NCBI GenBank assembly: GCA_050260215.1
Contig: JBLNBU010000265.1
Coordinates: forward strand, 1-63,497
Direction: 5' to 3'
Length of the DNA stretch: 63,497 bases
Origin: JBLNBU01 sp050260215
GTDB taxonomy: Bacteria; Pseudomonadota; Alphaproteobacteria; Rhodospirillales; Magnetospirillaceae
In this document: piece after piece, positions 15,675 to 23,722 of the stretch
How the letters are laid out: every line of letters starts with the position of its first letter
How positions within the stretch are numbered: position 1 is the stretch's first letter
Notes under the pieces: generated by a model
Database searches by the model: none
The model's input: only the letters and a program-made list of their open reading frames with translations
What the model was told of the DNA's origin: nothing
Made by a program: the position numbers and the translations under genes

Positions 15675-17687
15675 TTGAAGGAAGTCACCGCCGACGCGGG
15701 CCACCACTTGGCCGAGCTGGTCCCCGATCTGTTGTGCGTCTGTATCGACGGCGACATAGCCTCGATCAACCAGGCGGGCATCCGCCTGCTGGGGGCGTCC
15801 TCGTACGGCGAGGTCGCCGGCCGTCCCTTCACCGCCTTCGTCCATGCCGAAGACCACCCCATGCTCGCCGACGGGCTGGCGGCCCTGGCCGAGCGTCCCG
15901 GCCCCCATCGGCTGCGACTGGTGCGCCTGGACGGCAGCAGCCTTCATGCCCGGGTGCTGTTCGCCGGCATCGACGGCCCGCGCACCGTGGCCATCCACGC
16001 CTGCGAGGGCCGCGCCCACGACGCCCTGGCCGCCCAGGTATTCGACACCACCTCGGACGGGATCATGGTGCTGGACGCCGAGCTTAAGGTCACCGCCGTC
16101 AACCCCGCCGCCTGCGAAATCACCGGCTGGGCCGCCGCCGAACTGGTGGGCGCGCCCGCCCCTTGCCTGGCCGACGGCGTCGCCGAGGCCGAACCGCTGC
16201 TGCAGATGTGGGAGGAGGTACGCCTGCACCGCCGCTGGCAGGGCGAGATGTGGACCAAGCGCCGTGACGGCCAGTCCATCGCCGCTCGCCTGGGGGTGTC
16301 GACGGTGGTCGACGATGCCGGCCGTCCCAGCCGCTATGTGGTCGCCTTTTCCGACATCACCCAGCGCAAGCTGGACGAGGAGCGCATCCGCCGCCAAGCG
16401 ACCTACGACCAGCTGACCGGCCTGCCCAACCGCTCGCTGTTCCTGGACCGGCTGGGCCAGTCGGTGCACCAGGCCAGCCGCTACCAGCAGATGGTCGGTC
16501 TGATGTTCATCGACCTGGACGGCTTCAAGCTGGTCAACGACACGCTCGGCCACGACCTGGGCGACCTCTTGCTGCAGGAGGCGGGGCGACGGCTGTCGGC
16601 CTGCATCCGCGCCGGCGACACGGTCGCCCGCCTGGGCGGCGACGAGTTCACCGTGCTGATGCCCAACCTGGGCAACTACCAGAACGCGCCCCGCGTCGCC
16701 CAACGCATCCTGGACGCGCTGCGCCGGCCCTTCGACCTGGCCGGCAAGGAGGCGTTCGTCTCGGCGTCCATCGGCATCACCATCTATCCCGACGATGCGC
16801 CCGACGCCAGCGCCATGCTGAAGAACGCCGACGCGGCCATGTACCGCGCCAAGGAGCAGGGCAAGGCGCACTACCAGTTCTACACCTCGGACATGAACGC
16901 CGCCGTCGAGGAACGGCTGCACATCAAGACCGGCCTGGCCAATGCGCTGGAGCGCGACGAGCTGATGCTGACCTTCCAGCCCAAGGCCGACCTGAAGACC
17001 GGGCGGGTCACCGGGGTCGAGGCCTTGCTGCGCTGGACCGCGCCGTCCCTGGGCCAGGTATCGCCGGCCAAGTTCATCCCCGTCATGGAAGAAACCGGCC
17101 TGATCCGCCAAGTGGGCGAATGGGTGATGGCCGCCGCCTGCCGCCAGCACCGCGCCTGGGTCGAGCAGGGCCTGGGACACTTGCGGGTGGCGGTCAACCT
17201 GTCGACACGCCAATTGCGCCAGCCGGGCTTCGTCGACCTGGTCCGCCGCCTGGTCGACGAGGCCGGCATCACGCCGTCGGGACTCGAGTTCGAGATCACC
17301 GAGGGCATGATCATGAAGGACACCGAGAACGCCGTCGCCATCCTCGAACAGCTGTCCGCCATGGGCATCTCGCTGGCCATGGACGACTTCGGCACCGGCT
17401 ATTCGTCGCTGTCCTACCTGCGCCGCTTCCCCGTCCACACCATCAAGATCGACCGCACCTTCATCGCCGACCTGGCCACCGACCAGGACGCCCACGAGAT
17501 CGTGCGCACCATCATCACCATGGGCCATTCCATGCACCGGCGCATCGTCGCCGAGGGCGTCGAGACCCTCGAACAGGCCCACATGCTGGCCAAGATGCAC
17601 TGCGACGAGGTGCAGGGCTACCTGCTGTCGCCGCCGGTTCCGGCCACCGCCATCCCCGCCCTGGCCGAGCACGAACTGCGGCTTTAA
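15675..17687 (+). CDS. PAS-GGDEF-EAL cyclic di-GMP turnover protein
   Basis: A 670-residue cytoplasmic protein with two PAS-like domains (about 10-120 and 125-235), a GGDEF domain (about 245-405) and an EAL domain (about 420-665). The diguanylate cyclase site is an intact GGDEF, and an inhibitory-site RxxD (RAGD) lies five residues before it. The phosphodiesterase site is also intact: GVEALLRW, EITEG, DDFGTGYSSL, KIDRTF and VAEGVET. Both making and breaking cyclic di-GMP are possible; the PAS domains probably choose. There is no membrane segment. TTG at 15675 is preceded by GGAAGGG. A regulator with a degenerate receiver lies downstream behind its own promoter. Confidence 0.93.
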   Translation: MKEVTADAGHHLAELVPDLLCVCIDGDIASINQAGIRLLGASSYGEVAGRPFTAFVHAEDHPMLADGLAALAERPGPHRLRLVRLDGSSLHARVLFAGIDGPRTVAIHACEGRAHDALAAQVFDTTSDGIMVLDAELKVTAVNPAACEITGWAAAELVGAPAPCLADGVAEAEPLLQMWEEVRLHRRWQGEMWTKRRDGQSIAARLGVSTVVDDAGRPSRYVVAFSDITQRKLDEERIRRQATYDQLTGLPNRSLFLDRLGQSVHQASRYQQMVGLMFIDLDGFKLVNDTLGHDLGDLLLQEAGRRLSACIRAGDTVARLGGDEFTVLMPNLGNYQNAPRVAQRILDALRRPFDLAGKEAFVSASIGITIYPDDAPDASAMLKNADAAMYRAKEQGKAHYQFYTSDMNAAVEERLHIKTGLANALERDELMLTFQPKADLKTGRVTGVEALLRWTAPSLGQVSPAKFIPVMEETGLIRQVGEWVMAAACRQHRAWVEQGLGHLRVAVNLSTRQLRQPGFVDLVRRLVDEAGITPSGLEFEITEGMIMKDTENAVAILEQLSAMGISLAMDDFGTGYSSLSYLRRFPVHTIKIDRTFIADLATDQDAHEIVRTIITMGHSMHRRIVAEGVETLEQAHMLAKMHCDEVQGYLLSPPVPATAIPALAEHELRL

Positions 17688-17789
17688 GTCGCAGGGACCC
17701 TGCCCGAAAACCTACCCAATTCCGGCAACGGGCGAGTTGCATCCCGCGCTTGCGAGTGGGAAAAGTGTGGGACCAATCATCAATCGTAA

Positions 17790-17818
17790 TTGCGATTTTT
17801 CTTATAAGCACCTATGAT
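17790..17818 (+). promoter_or_regulatory. Sigma-70-type promoter for the atypical regulator
   Basis: TTGCGA (17790-17795) and TATGAT (17813-17818) are spaced by 17 bases, in an AT-rich pocket, about 40 bases before the start codon at 17861. A partial palindrome AATCG...CGATT (17782-17797) overlaps the -35 and could be an operator. Confidence 0.55.
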
Positions 17819-17860
17819 ATCCAACCAACGGGTAGGAAGCCCGAGGGGGAGGACAGGGAT

Positions 17861-18490
17861 ATGGCCGTTCAGCAGACCCGCCCGATCGACATCGTGATCG
17901 CGGAGAAGAACCCGCTGCTGCAGAGCAGCCTGATCAAGCTGTTCGCGGGCGACGAGCGCTTCTGCCTGGTCGCGGTGACCAGCGACGGCGAGCGCTTTCT
18001 CGAGGCGGTCGAGCGGCTGCCCTTCGACGTCGGCATCATCGGCTGGGAAATGCCCTATCTTGACGGCCGCGGCGTGCTGCAGGCCCTGCGCGGCCGCGCC
18101 GACGCGCCACGCATCATCGTCTACACCGGCAGCCCCAACCCCGACGTGCCGCGCCAGGCGATGACCCTGGGCGCCGCCGGCTTCTGCTCGAAGCGCGAGG
18201 CGCCCGAACAGCTGCTCGAGACCATCCAGGCGGTGGCCTCGGGGCGCATGGTGTTCCCGTTCATCGACGTGTCCAGCCTGGCGAGCGACCCGCTGGCCGG
18301 CCTGACGCCCCGCGAGCGCGAGCTGCTGGCTGCCCTGGCCGGCGGTCTGACCAACCAGCAGATGGCGGGCCAGCTGGACATCTCGCTCAACACCGTGAAG
18401 TTCCACCTGAAGAACCTGTACGACAAGCTGGGCGTCGGCAACCGCGCCCAGGCGGTGGCCTTCTACCTCAAGGGCCGCGAGGCGCGCTAA
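17861..18490 (+). CDS. LuxR-type regulator with non-phosphorylatable receiver
   Basis: A 209-residue two-domain protein shaped like NarL. The C-terminal helix-turn-helix is normal (GLTPREREL, SLNTVKFHLKNLYDKLGVGNR). The receiver is not: aligned to NarL, the acceptor Asp of LLDLxMP is Gly (FDVGIIGWEMP, about residue 61) and the acidic pair is Glu-Lys (VIAEKNP). The Thr (VYTGS) and Lys (CSKRE) positions are kept. Phosphorylation is therefore not expected, and activity may depend on dimerisation, a ligand or a partner protein. GGGGGAGGACAGGG precedes the ATG. The neighbour upstream is the PAS-GGDEF-EAL gene, so a link to cyclic di-GMP control is possible. The stop overlaps that of the convergent MgtC-like gene (CTAA). 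Confidence 0.88.
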   Translation: MAVQQTRPIDIVIAEKNPLLQSSLIKLFAGDERFCLVAVTSDGERFLEAVERLPFDVGIIGWEMPYLDGRGVLQALRGRADAPRIIVYTGSPNPDVPRQAMTLGAAGFCSKREAPEQLLETIQAVASGRMVFPFIDVSSLASDPLAGLTPRERELLAALAGGLTNQQMAGQLDISLNTVKFHLKNLYDKLGVGNRAQAVAFYLKGREAR

Positions 18491-19743
18491 AGCACCGCCA
18501 GCGCCCCGGCGCCGGCGGCCACGACCAGCGTCATCACCGCCGCCACCTGGCGGGCCATGGTGCCGCCGCAGATGCCGCCGACGATGGCGCCCTTGACCGC
18601 GGTATTGACGAAGGCGGCGATCACCACCGCCGATGTCGCCACCGTTAACGGCACGTCGCGCCCGCCCATCTGCGACATGGACAGCGCCATGGCGTCGACG
18701 TCGGCAAGCCCCGCCACCGCCGCCAGCAGGTACAGGCCGGCATGGCCTACCCAGCCCTGCAGCAGCTTGGACGCCACGATCACCGCAGCCAGCAGGGTGG
18801 CGAACTTGATCGCCATGCCCAGTTCGAAGGGATTGGCCAGGGTCATGGCCCCGGGACGGCCTTCCTCGTCGCGGCGGCGCCACAGCGCCCAGGCGCCGAC
18901 CAGCCCGGCCGCCGCCATGGTCCCCAGCACCGGCGCCAGCCCGTGGCCCAAGCGCGGATTGATGATGGTGACGATCGCCCACAGCCGCACATACATGGTG
19001 GCGTTGGCCACCACCACGCCGGCGGCCAGCAGCGGCTGCATGCCGGGGCCTTCCTTGCCCATGCGGGCGAAGCTGACGGTCAGCGCCGTCGACGAGGCCA
19101 GCCCGCCGAACACCCCGGTCAGCAGGCTGCCGATGCGCGGCCCGGCGATCTTGATGGCGAAATAGCCCAGGAACGAGATGGCCGCCACCATCACCACCAG
19201 CAGCCACAGGGTATAGGGATTGAGCGCCTCGCCCGGCCCGTAGCCGTGGTTGGGCAGCACCGGCAGCAACACCACCGAGATCAGCAGCAGCTTGATCGCC
19301 GCCAGCAGTTCAAGGCGTTCCAGGCGCTGCAGCCACTGGTGCAAAACGTCCTTGGTGCCAAGAAGCGCGGTGGCGACCACCCCGCCGGCGGCGGCCGCGG
19401 CCATCTCGCCCATCACCGCCATGGCGCCCAGCGCGAAGGCCACCAACTCGGCCACCTCGGTGGTGATGCCGACGTCGTGGTCGCCCAGGCGCGAGCGGGC
19501 CAGGTGGGCGGTGACCACCACCGCGCCGATGACGGCGAAGCCCGCGGCCAGGGCCAGTGCACCCACGGTCAGGCCCAGCCAGCCCGACACGCCGCCCAAG
19601 AGCCCCAGCAGGGCGAAGGTGCGAATGCCAGCGACGCGGCCGCCCACCGGCAGGTCGCGCGCCTGCCAGCCGCGTTCGGCCCCCATCAAGAGGCCTATGG
19701 CCAGCGCCAGTCCCAATCGCTCGAACAGGACGATCTGTTCCAT
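18487..19743 (-). CDS. MgtC/SapB-DUF4010 family membrane protein
   Basis: A 418-residue polytopic membrane protein. The N-terminal 140 residues match MgtC/SapB (LGLALAIGLLMGAERGWQ, GIRTFALLGLLGG), and the rest matches DUF4010 (GVFGGLASSTALTVSFARMG, AVAGLADVDAMALSMSQM). Roughly 11-12 helices are visible. MgtC proteins influence magnesium and ATP homeostasis; the role of the longer DUF4010 form is unknown, though transport is likely. ATG at 19743 starts the MgtC signature; an open frame extends to 19833 without family similarity. Its TAG stop overlaps the stop of the convergent regulator. Confidence 0.88.
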   Translation of the reverse strand: MEQIVLFERLGLALAIGLLMGAERGWQARDLPVGGRVAGIRTFALLGLLGGVSGWLGLTVGALALAAGFAVIGAVVVTAHLARSRLGDHDVGITTEVAELVAFALGAMAVMGEMAAAAAGGVVATALLGTKDVLHQWLQRLERLELLAAIKLLLISVVLLPVLPNHGYGPGEALNPYTLWLLVVMVAAISFLGYFAIKIAGPRIGSLLTGVFGGLASSTALTVSFARMGKEGPGMQPLLAAGVVVANATMYVRLWAIVTIINPRLGHGLAPVLGTMAAAGLVGAWALWRRRDEEGRPGAMTLANPFELGMAIKFATLLAAVIVASKLLQGWVGHAGLYLLAAVAGLADVDAMALSMSQMGGRDVPLTVATSAVVIAAFVNTAVKGAIVGGICGGTMARQVAAVMTLVVAAGAGALAVL

Positions 19744-19859
19744 GGGCCCATTTTCGCACGCCGGCCGGCTGAACGGTAGGGGTTGGAGGAAAGGAGGGGA
19801 TTGGCCCCGCCGTTCGGGTTGGTGCATACTCACCCCAACGAACAGCAGGAGGTTGTCCC

Positions 19860-20369
19860 ATGCCCTCGACCAAGGTCGCCACCTTCCTTGCCCACGCCAT
19901 CGCCATGGAAACCGAGGCGGCCGAACGCTACGACGAACTGGCCGACGTCATGGAGGTCCACAACAACCCCGAGGTCGCCGCCCTGTTCCGCCAGATGGCC
20001 GAATATTCCCGCCTGCACGGCGCCTCGGTGGTCAAGCGCGCCGAAGGCCACGACCTGCCGCGGCTGAAGTCGTGGGAATACCGCTGGAACACCCCCGAGC
20101 CGCCGGAAGTCGGCGGCGGCGAATGCGCCCACTACCTGATGACGTCCTATCATGCGCTGGAATTCGCGCTCGAGAACGAGCGCCGCGGCCAGGAATTCTA
20201 TGCCGGCTGCGCGTCGACGACCTCGGACGCCGAAATCCGCCGCATGGCCACCGAGATGGCCGCCGAAGAGGCCGAGCACGTCGAGGAACTGGAACGCTGG
20301 CTGGCCCGCACGCCCAAGCCCGCCACCAGTTGGGCCGAAGACCCCGATCCGGCCCTGGTGGCGGATTGA
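19860..20369 (+). CDS. Ferritin-like (rubrerythrin-type) diiron protein
   Basis: A 169-residue four-helix protein. Candidate diiron ligands are Glu in AMETEAAERY (helix 1), Glu and His in RQMAEYSRLHG (helix 2), Glu in FALENERRGQEF (helix 3) and the Glu-x-x-His in AEEAEHVEEL (helix 4), the ferritin-like pattern. There is no rubredoxin domain and no signal peptide. Such proteins act in iron storage or peroxide detoxification. It is probably transcribed alone: divergent from the MgtC-like gene (116-base gap) and convergent with SemiSWEET across a palindromic hairpin. GCAGGAGG before the ATG is a strong ribosome binding site. Confidence 0.85.
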   Translation: MPSTKVATFLAHAIAMETEAAERYDELADVMEVHNNPEVAALFRQMAEYSRLHGASVVKRAEGHDLPRLKSWEYRWNTPEPPEVGGGECAHYLMTSYHALEFALENERRGQEFYAGCASTTSDAEIRRMATEMAAEEAEHVEELERWLARTPKPATSWAEDPDPALVAD

Positions 20370-20381
20370 ACCGTCGCCGTC

Positions 20382-20401
20382 ACTCCCGCGACAGCGGGAG
20401 T
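20382..20401. repeat. Palindromic hairpin between convergent genes
   Basis: ACTCCCGC (20382-20389) and GCGGGAGT (20394-20401) form a perfect 8-bp stem with loop GACA. It lies between the stops of the ferritin-like gene and SemiSWEET and can work on both strands. The same kind of element (GTCA-hairpin-TCCAG) is dispersed in many alphaproteobacterial genomes. Confidence 0.55.
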
Positions 20402-20438
20402 CCAGGGGCGGAGCGGCGACTGGAACGCTTCGGGGGAT

Positions 20439-20717
20439 CTATCCCCTGTCGCGCTGGCGGTTGGCCAGCTTGATCCCCAGCACGATGCCGGCCAGCACCA
20501 GGGTCAGCAGGTTGGCGGCGATCAGGGGCCAGGCGACCAGGATCAGGCCATAGACCAGCCACAGCGCCACGCCCAGCCAGAACAGCAGCCACATGGACAG
20601 GGATATGTCGCGCGTCTGGCGGGTGCGCAGGGTCTTGACCACCTGCGGCACGAAGGCGACGGTGGTGAGCGCGCCGGCGACGGCGCCGATGACATCGGCG
20701 TAGGGAACCAGTTCCAT
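20439..20717 (-). CDS. SemiSWEET-type sugar transporter
   Basis: A 92-residue protein with three membrane helices and the PQ-loop signature TTVAFVPQVVKTLRTR in helix 1, followed by SLSMWLLFWLGVALWLVYGL and a third helix. This is the half-size SemiSWEET, which dimerises to pass small sugars down their gradient. Its ATG (20717) overlaps the ATG of the divergent LrgA gene (20716), so promoter and binding site (AGGAAAG, inside the LrgA frame) lie within the neighbour. Both N-termini match their families, so neither start can easily be moved. The gene ends facing the ferritin-like gene. Confidence 0.9.
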   Translation of the reverse strand: MELVPYADVIGAVAGALTTVAFVPQVVKTLRTRQTRDISLSMWLLFWLGVALWLVYGLILVAWPLIAANLLTLVLAGIVLGIKLANRQRDRG

Positions 20718-21057
20718 GGGGCTTTCCTATATCACGCTTCTGCTCGTCTGCCAGCTTGCCGGAGAGGTAGCGGTGCGCCTTCTTGGGCTGCCCATACCAG
20801 GCCCGGTGGTGGGCATGCTGATCCTGCTGGCCGGGCTGGTCGTCCGCGGCGGCGTGCCCGAGGGCCTGGACGCGATCACCCGCGGCCTGCTCGGCAACAT
20901 GGGCGTGCTGTTCGTGCCCGCGGCGGTGGGCGTCATGCTGCACTTCCGGCTGATCGCCGAGGAATGGCTGCCCATCGGCGTCGCCATCCTGGTCAGCACG
21001 GTGGCGACCATCGCGGTGACCGGCGTAGTGATGACCCGGCTGGAGCGCCGGCGGTGA
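20716..21057 (+). CDS. CidA/LrgA-family membrane protein
   Basis: A 113-residue protein with four membrane helices and the CidA/LrgA pattern: LLLVCQLAGEVAVRLLGLPIPGPVVGM near the N-terminus and NMGVLFVPAAVGVM in the third helix. CidA/LrgA proteins work with an LrgB partner. They were first described as holin-like, and several LrgAB pairs are now known as pyruvate or glycolate transporters. The LrgB gene starts at 21054, overlapping this stop (GTGA). The ATG overlaps the start codon of the divergent SemiSWEET gene, and its ribosome binding site (AGGGAA, 20702-20707) lies inside SemiSWEET coding sequence. Confidence 0.88.
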   Translation: MGLSYITLLLVCQLAGEVAVRLLGLPIPGPVVGMLILLAGLVVRGGVPEGLDAITRGLLGNMGVLFVPAAVGVMLHFRLIAEEWLPIGVAILVSTVATIAVTGVVMTRLERRR

Positions 21058-21776
21058 AGCCCGACCTGCAAAGCATCTGGGTCTATCTGGCCGCCACGCC
21101 GCTGTTGGGGCTGACCAGCACCCTGGTCGCCTACCAAGCGGCCGTGGCGCTCTATGAACGCATGGGCCGGCGCGCCCTTCTCAATCCGGTGATGGTGGCC
21201 ATCATCGCCGTGGTCTCGCTGCTCGAGGCCACCGGCACCGACTACCACACCTATTTCGACGGCGCCCAGTTCGTCCACTTCCTGCTGGGGCCGGCCACGG
21301 TGGCGCTGGCGGTGCCGCTGTACCGGCAACTGGCGGCGGTGCGCCGCTCGGCGCGTACGGTGGCGGCGGCGCTGATCGCCGGCTCGGCCACCGCGGTGGT
21401 CAGCGCCGTCGGCATCGCCTGGGCCCTGGGGGCGTCGCGGCAGGTCTGGGTGTCGCTGGCGCCCAAGTCGGTCACCACGCCCATCGCCATGGGCATCGCC
21501 GAGCGCATCGGCGGCCTGCCCAGCCTGACCGCGGTGCTGGTCATGCTGACCGGCATCTCGGGGGCGGCGGTGGGGCCATGGCTGCTGGAGCGCCTCAAGG
21601 TGGCCGACCCGCGCGCCCAAGGCCTGGCGCTGGGCACCGCCTCGCACGGGATGGGGGTGGCGCGCTCGCTGCAGATGTCCGAGGTCGCCGGCGCCTTCGC
21701 CGGCCTGGCCATGGGTCTGAACGGCATCGCCACCGCGGTGCTGGTGCCGCTGCTGGCATCGCTGGTGCGAGGCTAG
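21054..21776 (+). CDS. CidB/LrgB-family membrane protein
   Basis: A 240-residue polytopic protein with the LrgB core SLAPKSVTTPIAMGIAERIGG and the conserved end GLALGTASHGMGVARSLQ. It pairs with the LrgA protein encoded just upstream, whose stop overlaps this GTG start by 4 bases. The pair probably forms a transporter for pyruvate, glycolate or a similar acid, or affects murein hydrolase activity; the sequence does not decide. The stop shares a CTAG with the stop of the convergent exported protein (21773). Confidence 0.9.
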   Translation: MKPDLQSIWVYLAATPLLGLTSTLVAYQAAVALYERMGRRALLNPVMVAIIAVVSLLEATGTDYHTYFDGAQFVHFLLGPATVALAVPLYRQLAAVRRSARTVAAALIAGSATAVVSAVGIAWALGASRQVWVSLAPKSVTTPIAMGIAERIGGLPSLTAVLVMLTGISGAAVGPWLLERLKVADPRAQGLALGTASHGMGVARSLQMSEVAGAFAGLAMGLNGIATAVLVPLLASLVRG

Positions 21777-22384
21777 ATGCCCACCAGCTTCCTGATGCCG
21801 GCGATGTTCCAGCCCTTGGCGGCGTCCAGCAGGGTCTCGCTCTGGGCCAGGTTGTCACCCTCGATCTGCAGCAGCACGCGGCCGCCCAGCACCATGGTGA
21901 CCTCGCCGGCCTTGTTGGCGGGATCCCAGCGAAGCAGCGCATCCTCGCCGCCGATCTTGACCGGGCGCAGGTTGGGCTGGGCCGCGGCGGCGGCGGGGTT
22001 GGTGAACAGGGCGGCGGCCGCGGCCACCGCCGGGCTGTCCAGGATCAGCGAGGCGTTGAGCGAGGCGTCGTTGCGCAGGAAGGCGCGGCTGACCGACAGG
22101 CCGCCGCCGACCTCGTTCAGGCCTTGGATCTCGGGGGCCTCGGCCTGCCAGCCGGCCAGGGCCGGCGGCAGGTAGTCGGCCAGGCCCTTGCCCAGGCGGT
22201 CCTGCAGCTCGGCCAGGGCGGCCTGCAGTTCGCGGGCGGTGCGGGCCGAGTCGCCCTTCTGATAAGCCTGACGGGCGGCCTCGATATGGCCGGGAACCCC
22301 ATCGGCGGCGATCGACGGCGCGGCTGCGGCCAGCGCCACCAGAACCATCAGCAACAGCGCGGACCTGCGCATTCCAGCAACCAT
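21773..22384 (-). CDS. Exported protein of unknown function
   Basis: A protein of about 203 residues with a clear signal peptide (MRRSALLLMVLVALAAAAPSIAA). The mature part starts with an Ala-rich helical segment (HIEAARQAYQKGDSARTARELQAALAELQ), TPR-like in character, then a mixed domain with GGLSVSRAFLRNDASLNASLI and GEDALLRWDPANKAGEVTMVL. I know no family. The start could be ATG 22384 or ATG 22372; the binding site is weak for both. The gene is divergent from the SpmA-SpmB fusion and convergent with LrgB (4-base overlap of stops), so it is a single transcription unit. No cysteine or obvious catalytic motif is visible. Confidence 0.7.
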   Translation of the reverse strand: MVAGMRRSALLLMVLVALAAAAPSIAADGVPGHIEAARQAYQKGDSARTARELQAALAELQDRLGKGLADYLPPALAGWQAEAPEIQGLNEVGGGLSVSRAFLRNDASLNASLILDSPAVAAAAALFTNPAAAAAQPNLRPVKIGGEDALLRWDPANKAGEVTMVLGGRVLLQIEGDNLAQSETLLDAAKGWNIAGIRKLVGI

Positions 22385-22499
22385 CCACAAGCACCCCAGG
22401 GAGGGTGGACCTTAGCAACCGGGCCGGCGCCGGGCAAGGGTGCGCAAGACCGCTCTTTCTGCTAGCCTTGCGGCAACTGCCTTTGGTCGTGCGCGCCCC

Positions 22500-23714
22500 G
22501 TGAACCTGGTCTTCTTCGCCCTGATCGCCGCCGCCTTCGCCGTCGCCGCCGCCGCCGAGCTGGGCGGCCGGGCCGGCGCCATGGAGGCTTTGTCGGTGGC
22601 CACCATCAAGGCGGCCGAAGGCGCGGTGCCGCTGGCCCTGGGCCTGGTCGGCATCATGGCGCTGTTCCTGGGGCTGATGAAGGTGGCCGAGGCGGGCGGG
22701 CTGATCGCGTCGGTGGCCCGGGCGCTGTCGCCCCTGCTGGGCCGCCTGTTCCCGTCGGTTCCCGCCGGCCATCCGGCGCTGGGTGCCATGGCCATGAACG
22801 TCTCGGCCAATCTGCTGGGACTGGGCAATGCAGCCACCCCGTTCGGCATCCGTGCCATGGAGCAGCTCGACGGGCTGAACCCGCGCCGCCACGTGGCCAG
22901 CAACGCCCAGGTGATGTTCCTGGCCATCAACACCGCCGGCGTCACCCTGTTTCCCACCAAGGTGGTGGCGCTTCGGGCGTCGCTGGGCTCGGCCGATCCG
23001 GCGGCGGTGGTGGCGCCGACCCTGTTCGCCACCCTGGTCGCCGCGGTGGCGGCGGTGGCGGCGGCGCGCTGGCTGGGCGGCCGGCCGGATGCTGGCGACG
23101 CCGAAGCCGCCCTGCCCGCCCCCATCGGCCTGGCCGGCTGGGCGCCGCTGTTGGCGGTGGCGGCGGCGGTGCCGCTGATGGTGTGGCAGGGCAAGGTGCT
23201 GGGCCCGTGGCTGATCCCGGCGCTGGTGGTCGGGCTGCTGGGCTTCGGCATCGCCCGGCGGGTGCCGGTCTACGAGACCTTCGTCGAAGGCGCCAAGGAA
23301 GGATTTGCCGTCGCGGTACGCATCATCCCCTATCTGGTGGCGATCCTGGTGGCGGTGGGCATGCTGCGCGCGTCGGGTGCGCTGGACATGGCGCTGGCGC
23401 CGCTGGGGCGGCTGACCGCGGTGGCCGGACTGCCGGCCGAGGCGCTGATGATGGCGCTGATGCGCACCCTGTCGGGATCGGGGGCCTATGGGCTGCTGGC
23501 GTCCTACCTGCAGGACCCGGCCATCGGGCCCGACAGCTACACAGGCCTGCTGCTCGGCACCATCTACGGGTCGACCGAGACCACCTTCTACGTGATCGCA
23601 GTCTATTTCGGCGCCGTCGGCATCCGCCGCATCCGCCATGCCCTGGCGGCCGGCCTGATCGCCGATGCCGCCGCGCTGGTGGCCGCGGCGGCGGTCTGCC
23701 GCCTGCTCGTCTAG
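22500..23714 (+). CDS. SpmA-SpmB fusion, nucleoside-recognition (Gate) domain protein
   Basis: A 404-residue inner-membrane protein fusing homologues of the two spore maturation proteins. The SpmA half contains NVSANLLGLGNAATPFGIRAMEQL, and the SpmB half contains RIIPYLVAILVAVGMLRASGAL, GSGAYGLLASY and GTIYGSTETTFYVIAVYFG. Both carry the nucleoside-recognition Gate domain. In spore formers the pair affects spore dehydration; in non-sporulating proteobacteria the fused form is of unknown function, presumably transport. Start GTG at 22500 is my best choice, with weak binding site. TerC follows after 8 bases, with its ribosome binding site straddling this stop, so the two form an operon. Confidence 0.85.
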   Translation: MNLVFFALIAAAFAVAAAAELGGRAGAMEALSVATIKAAEGAVPLALGLVGIMALFLGLMKVAEAGGLIASVARALSPLLGRLFPSVPAGHPALGAMAMNVSANLLGLGNAATPFGIRAMEQLDGLNPRRHVASNAQVMFLAINTAGVTLFPTKVVALRASLGSADPAAVVAPTLFATLVAAVAAVAAARWLGGRPDAGDAEAALPAPIGLAGWAPLLAVAAAVPLMVWQGKVLGPWLIPALVVGLLGFGIARRVPVYETFVEGAKEGFAVAVRIIPYLVAILVAVGMLRASGALDMALAPLGRLTAVAGLPAEALMMALMRTLSGSGAYGLLASYLQDPAIGPDSYTGLLLGTIYGSTETTFYVIAVYFGAVGIRRIRHALAAGLIADAAALVAAAAVCRLLV

Positions 23715-23722
23715 GAGGTGGG

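Noticed and set aside
15675..17687. Possible degenerate GGDEF or EAL domain
   Set aside because: Both active-site motif sets are intact.
22500..23714. Evidence of sporulation from the SpmA-SpmB fusion
   Set aside because: The fused form occurs widely in non-sporulating proteobacteria and no other spore gene is present.
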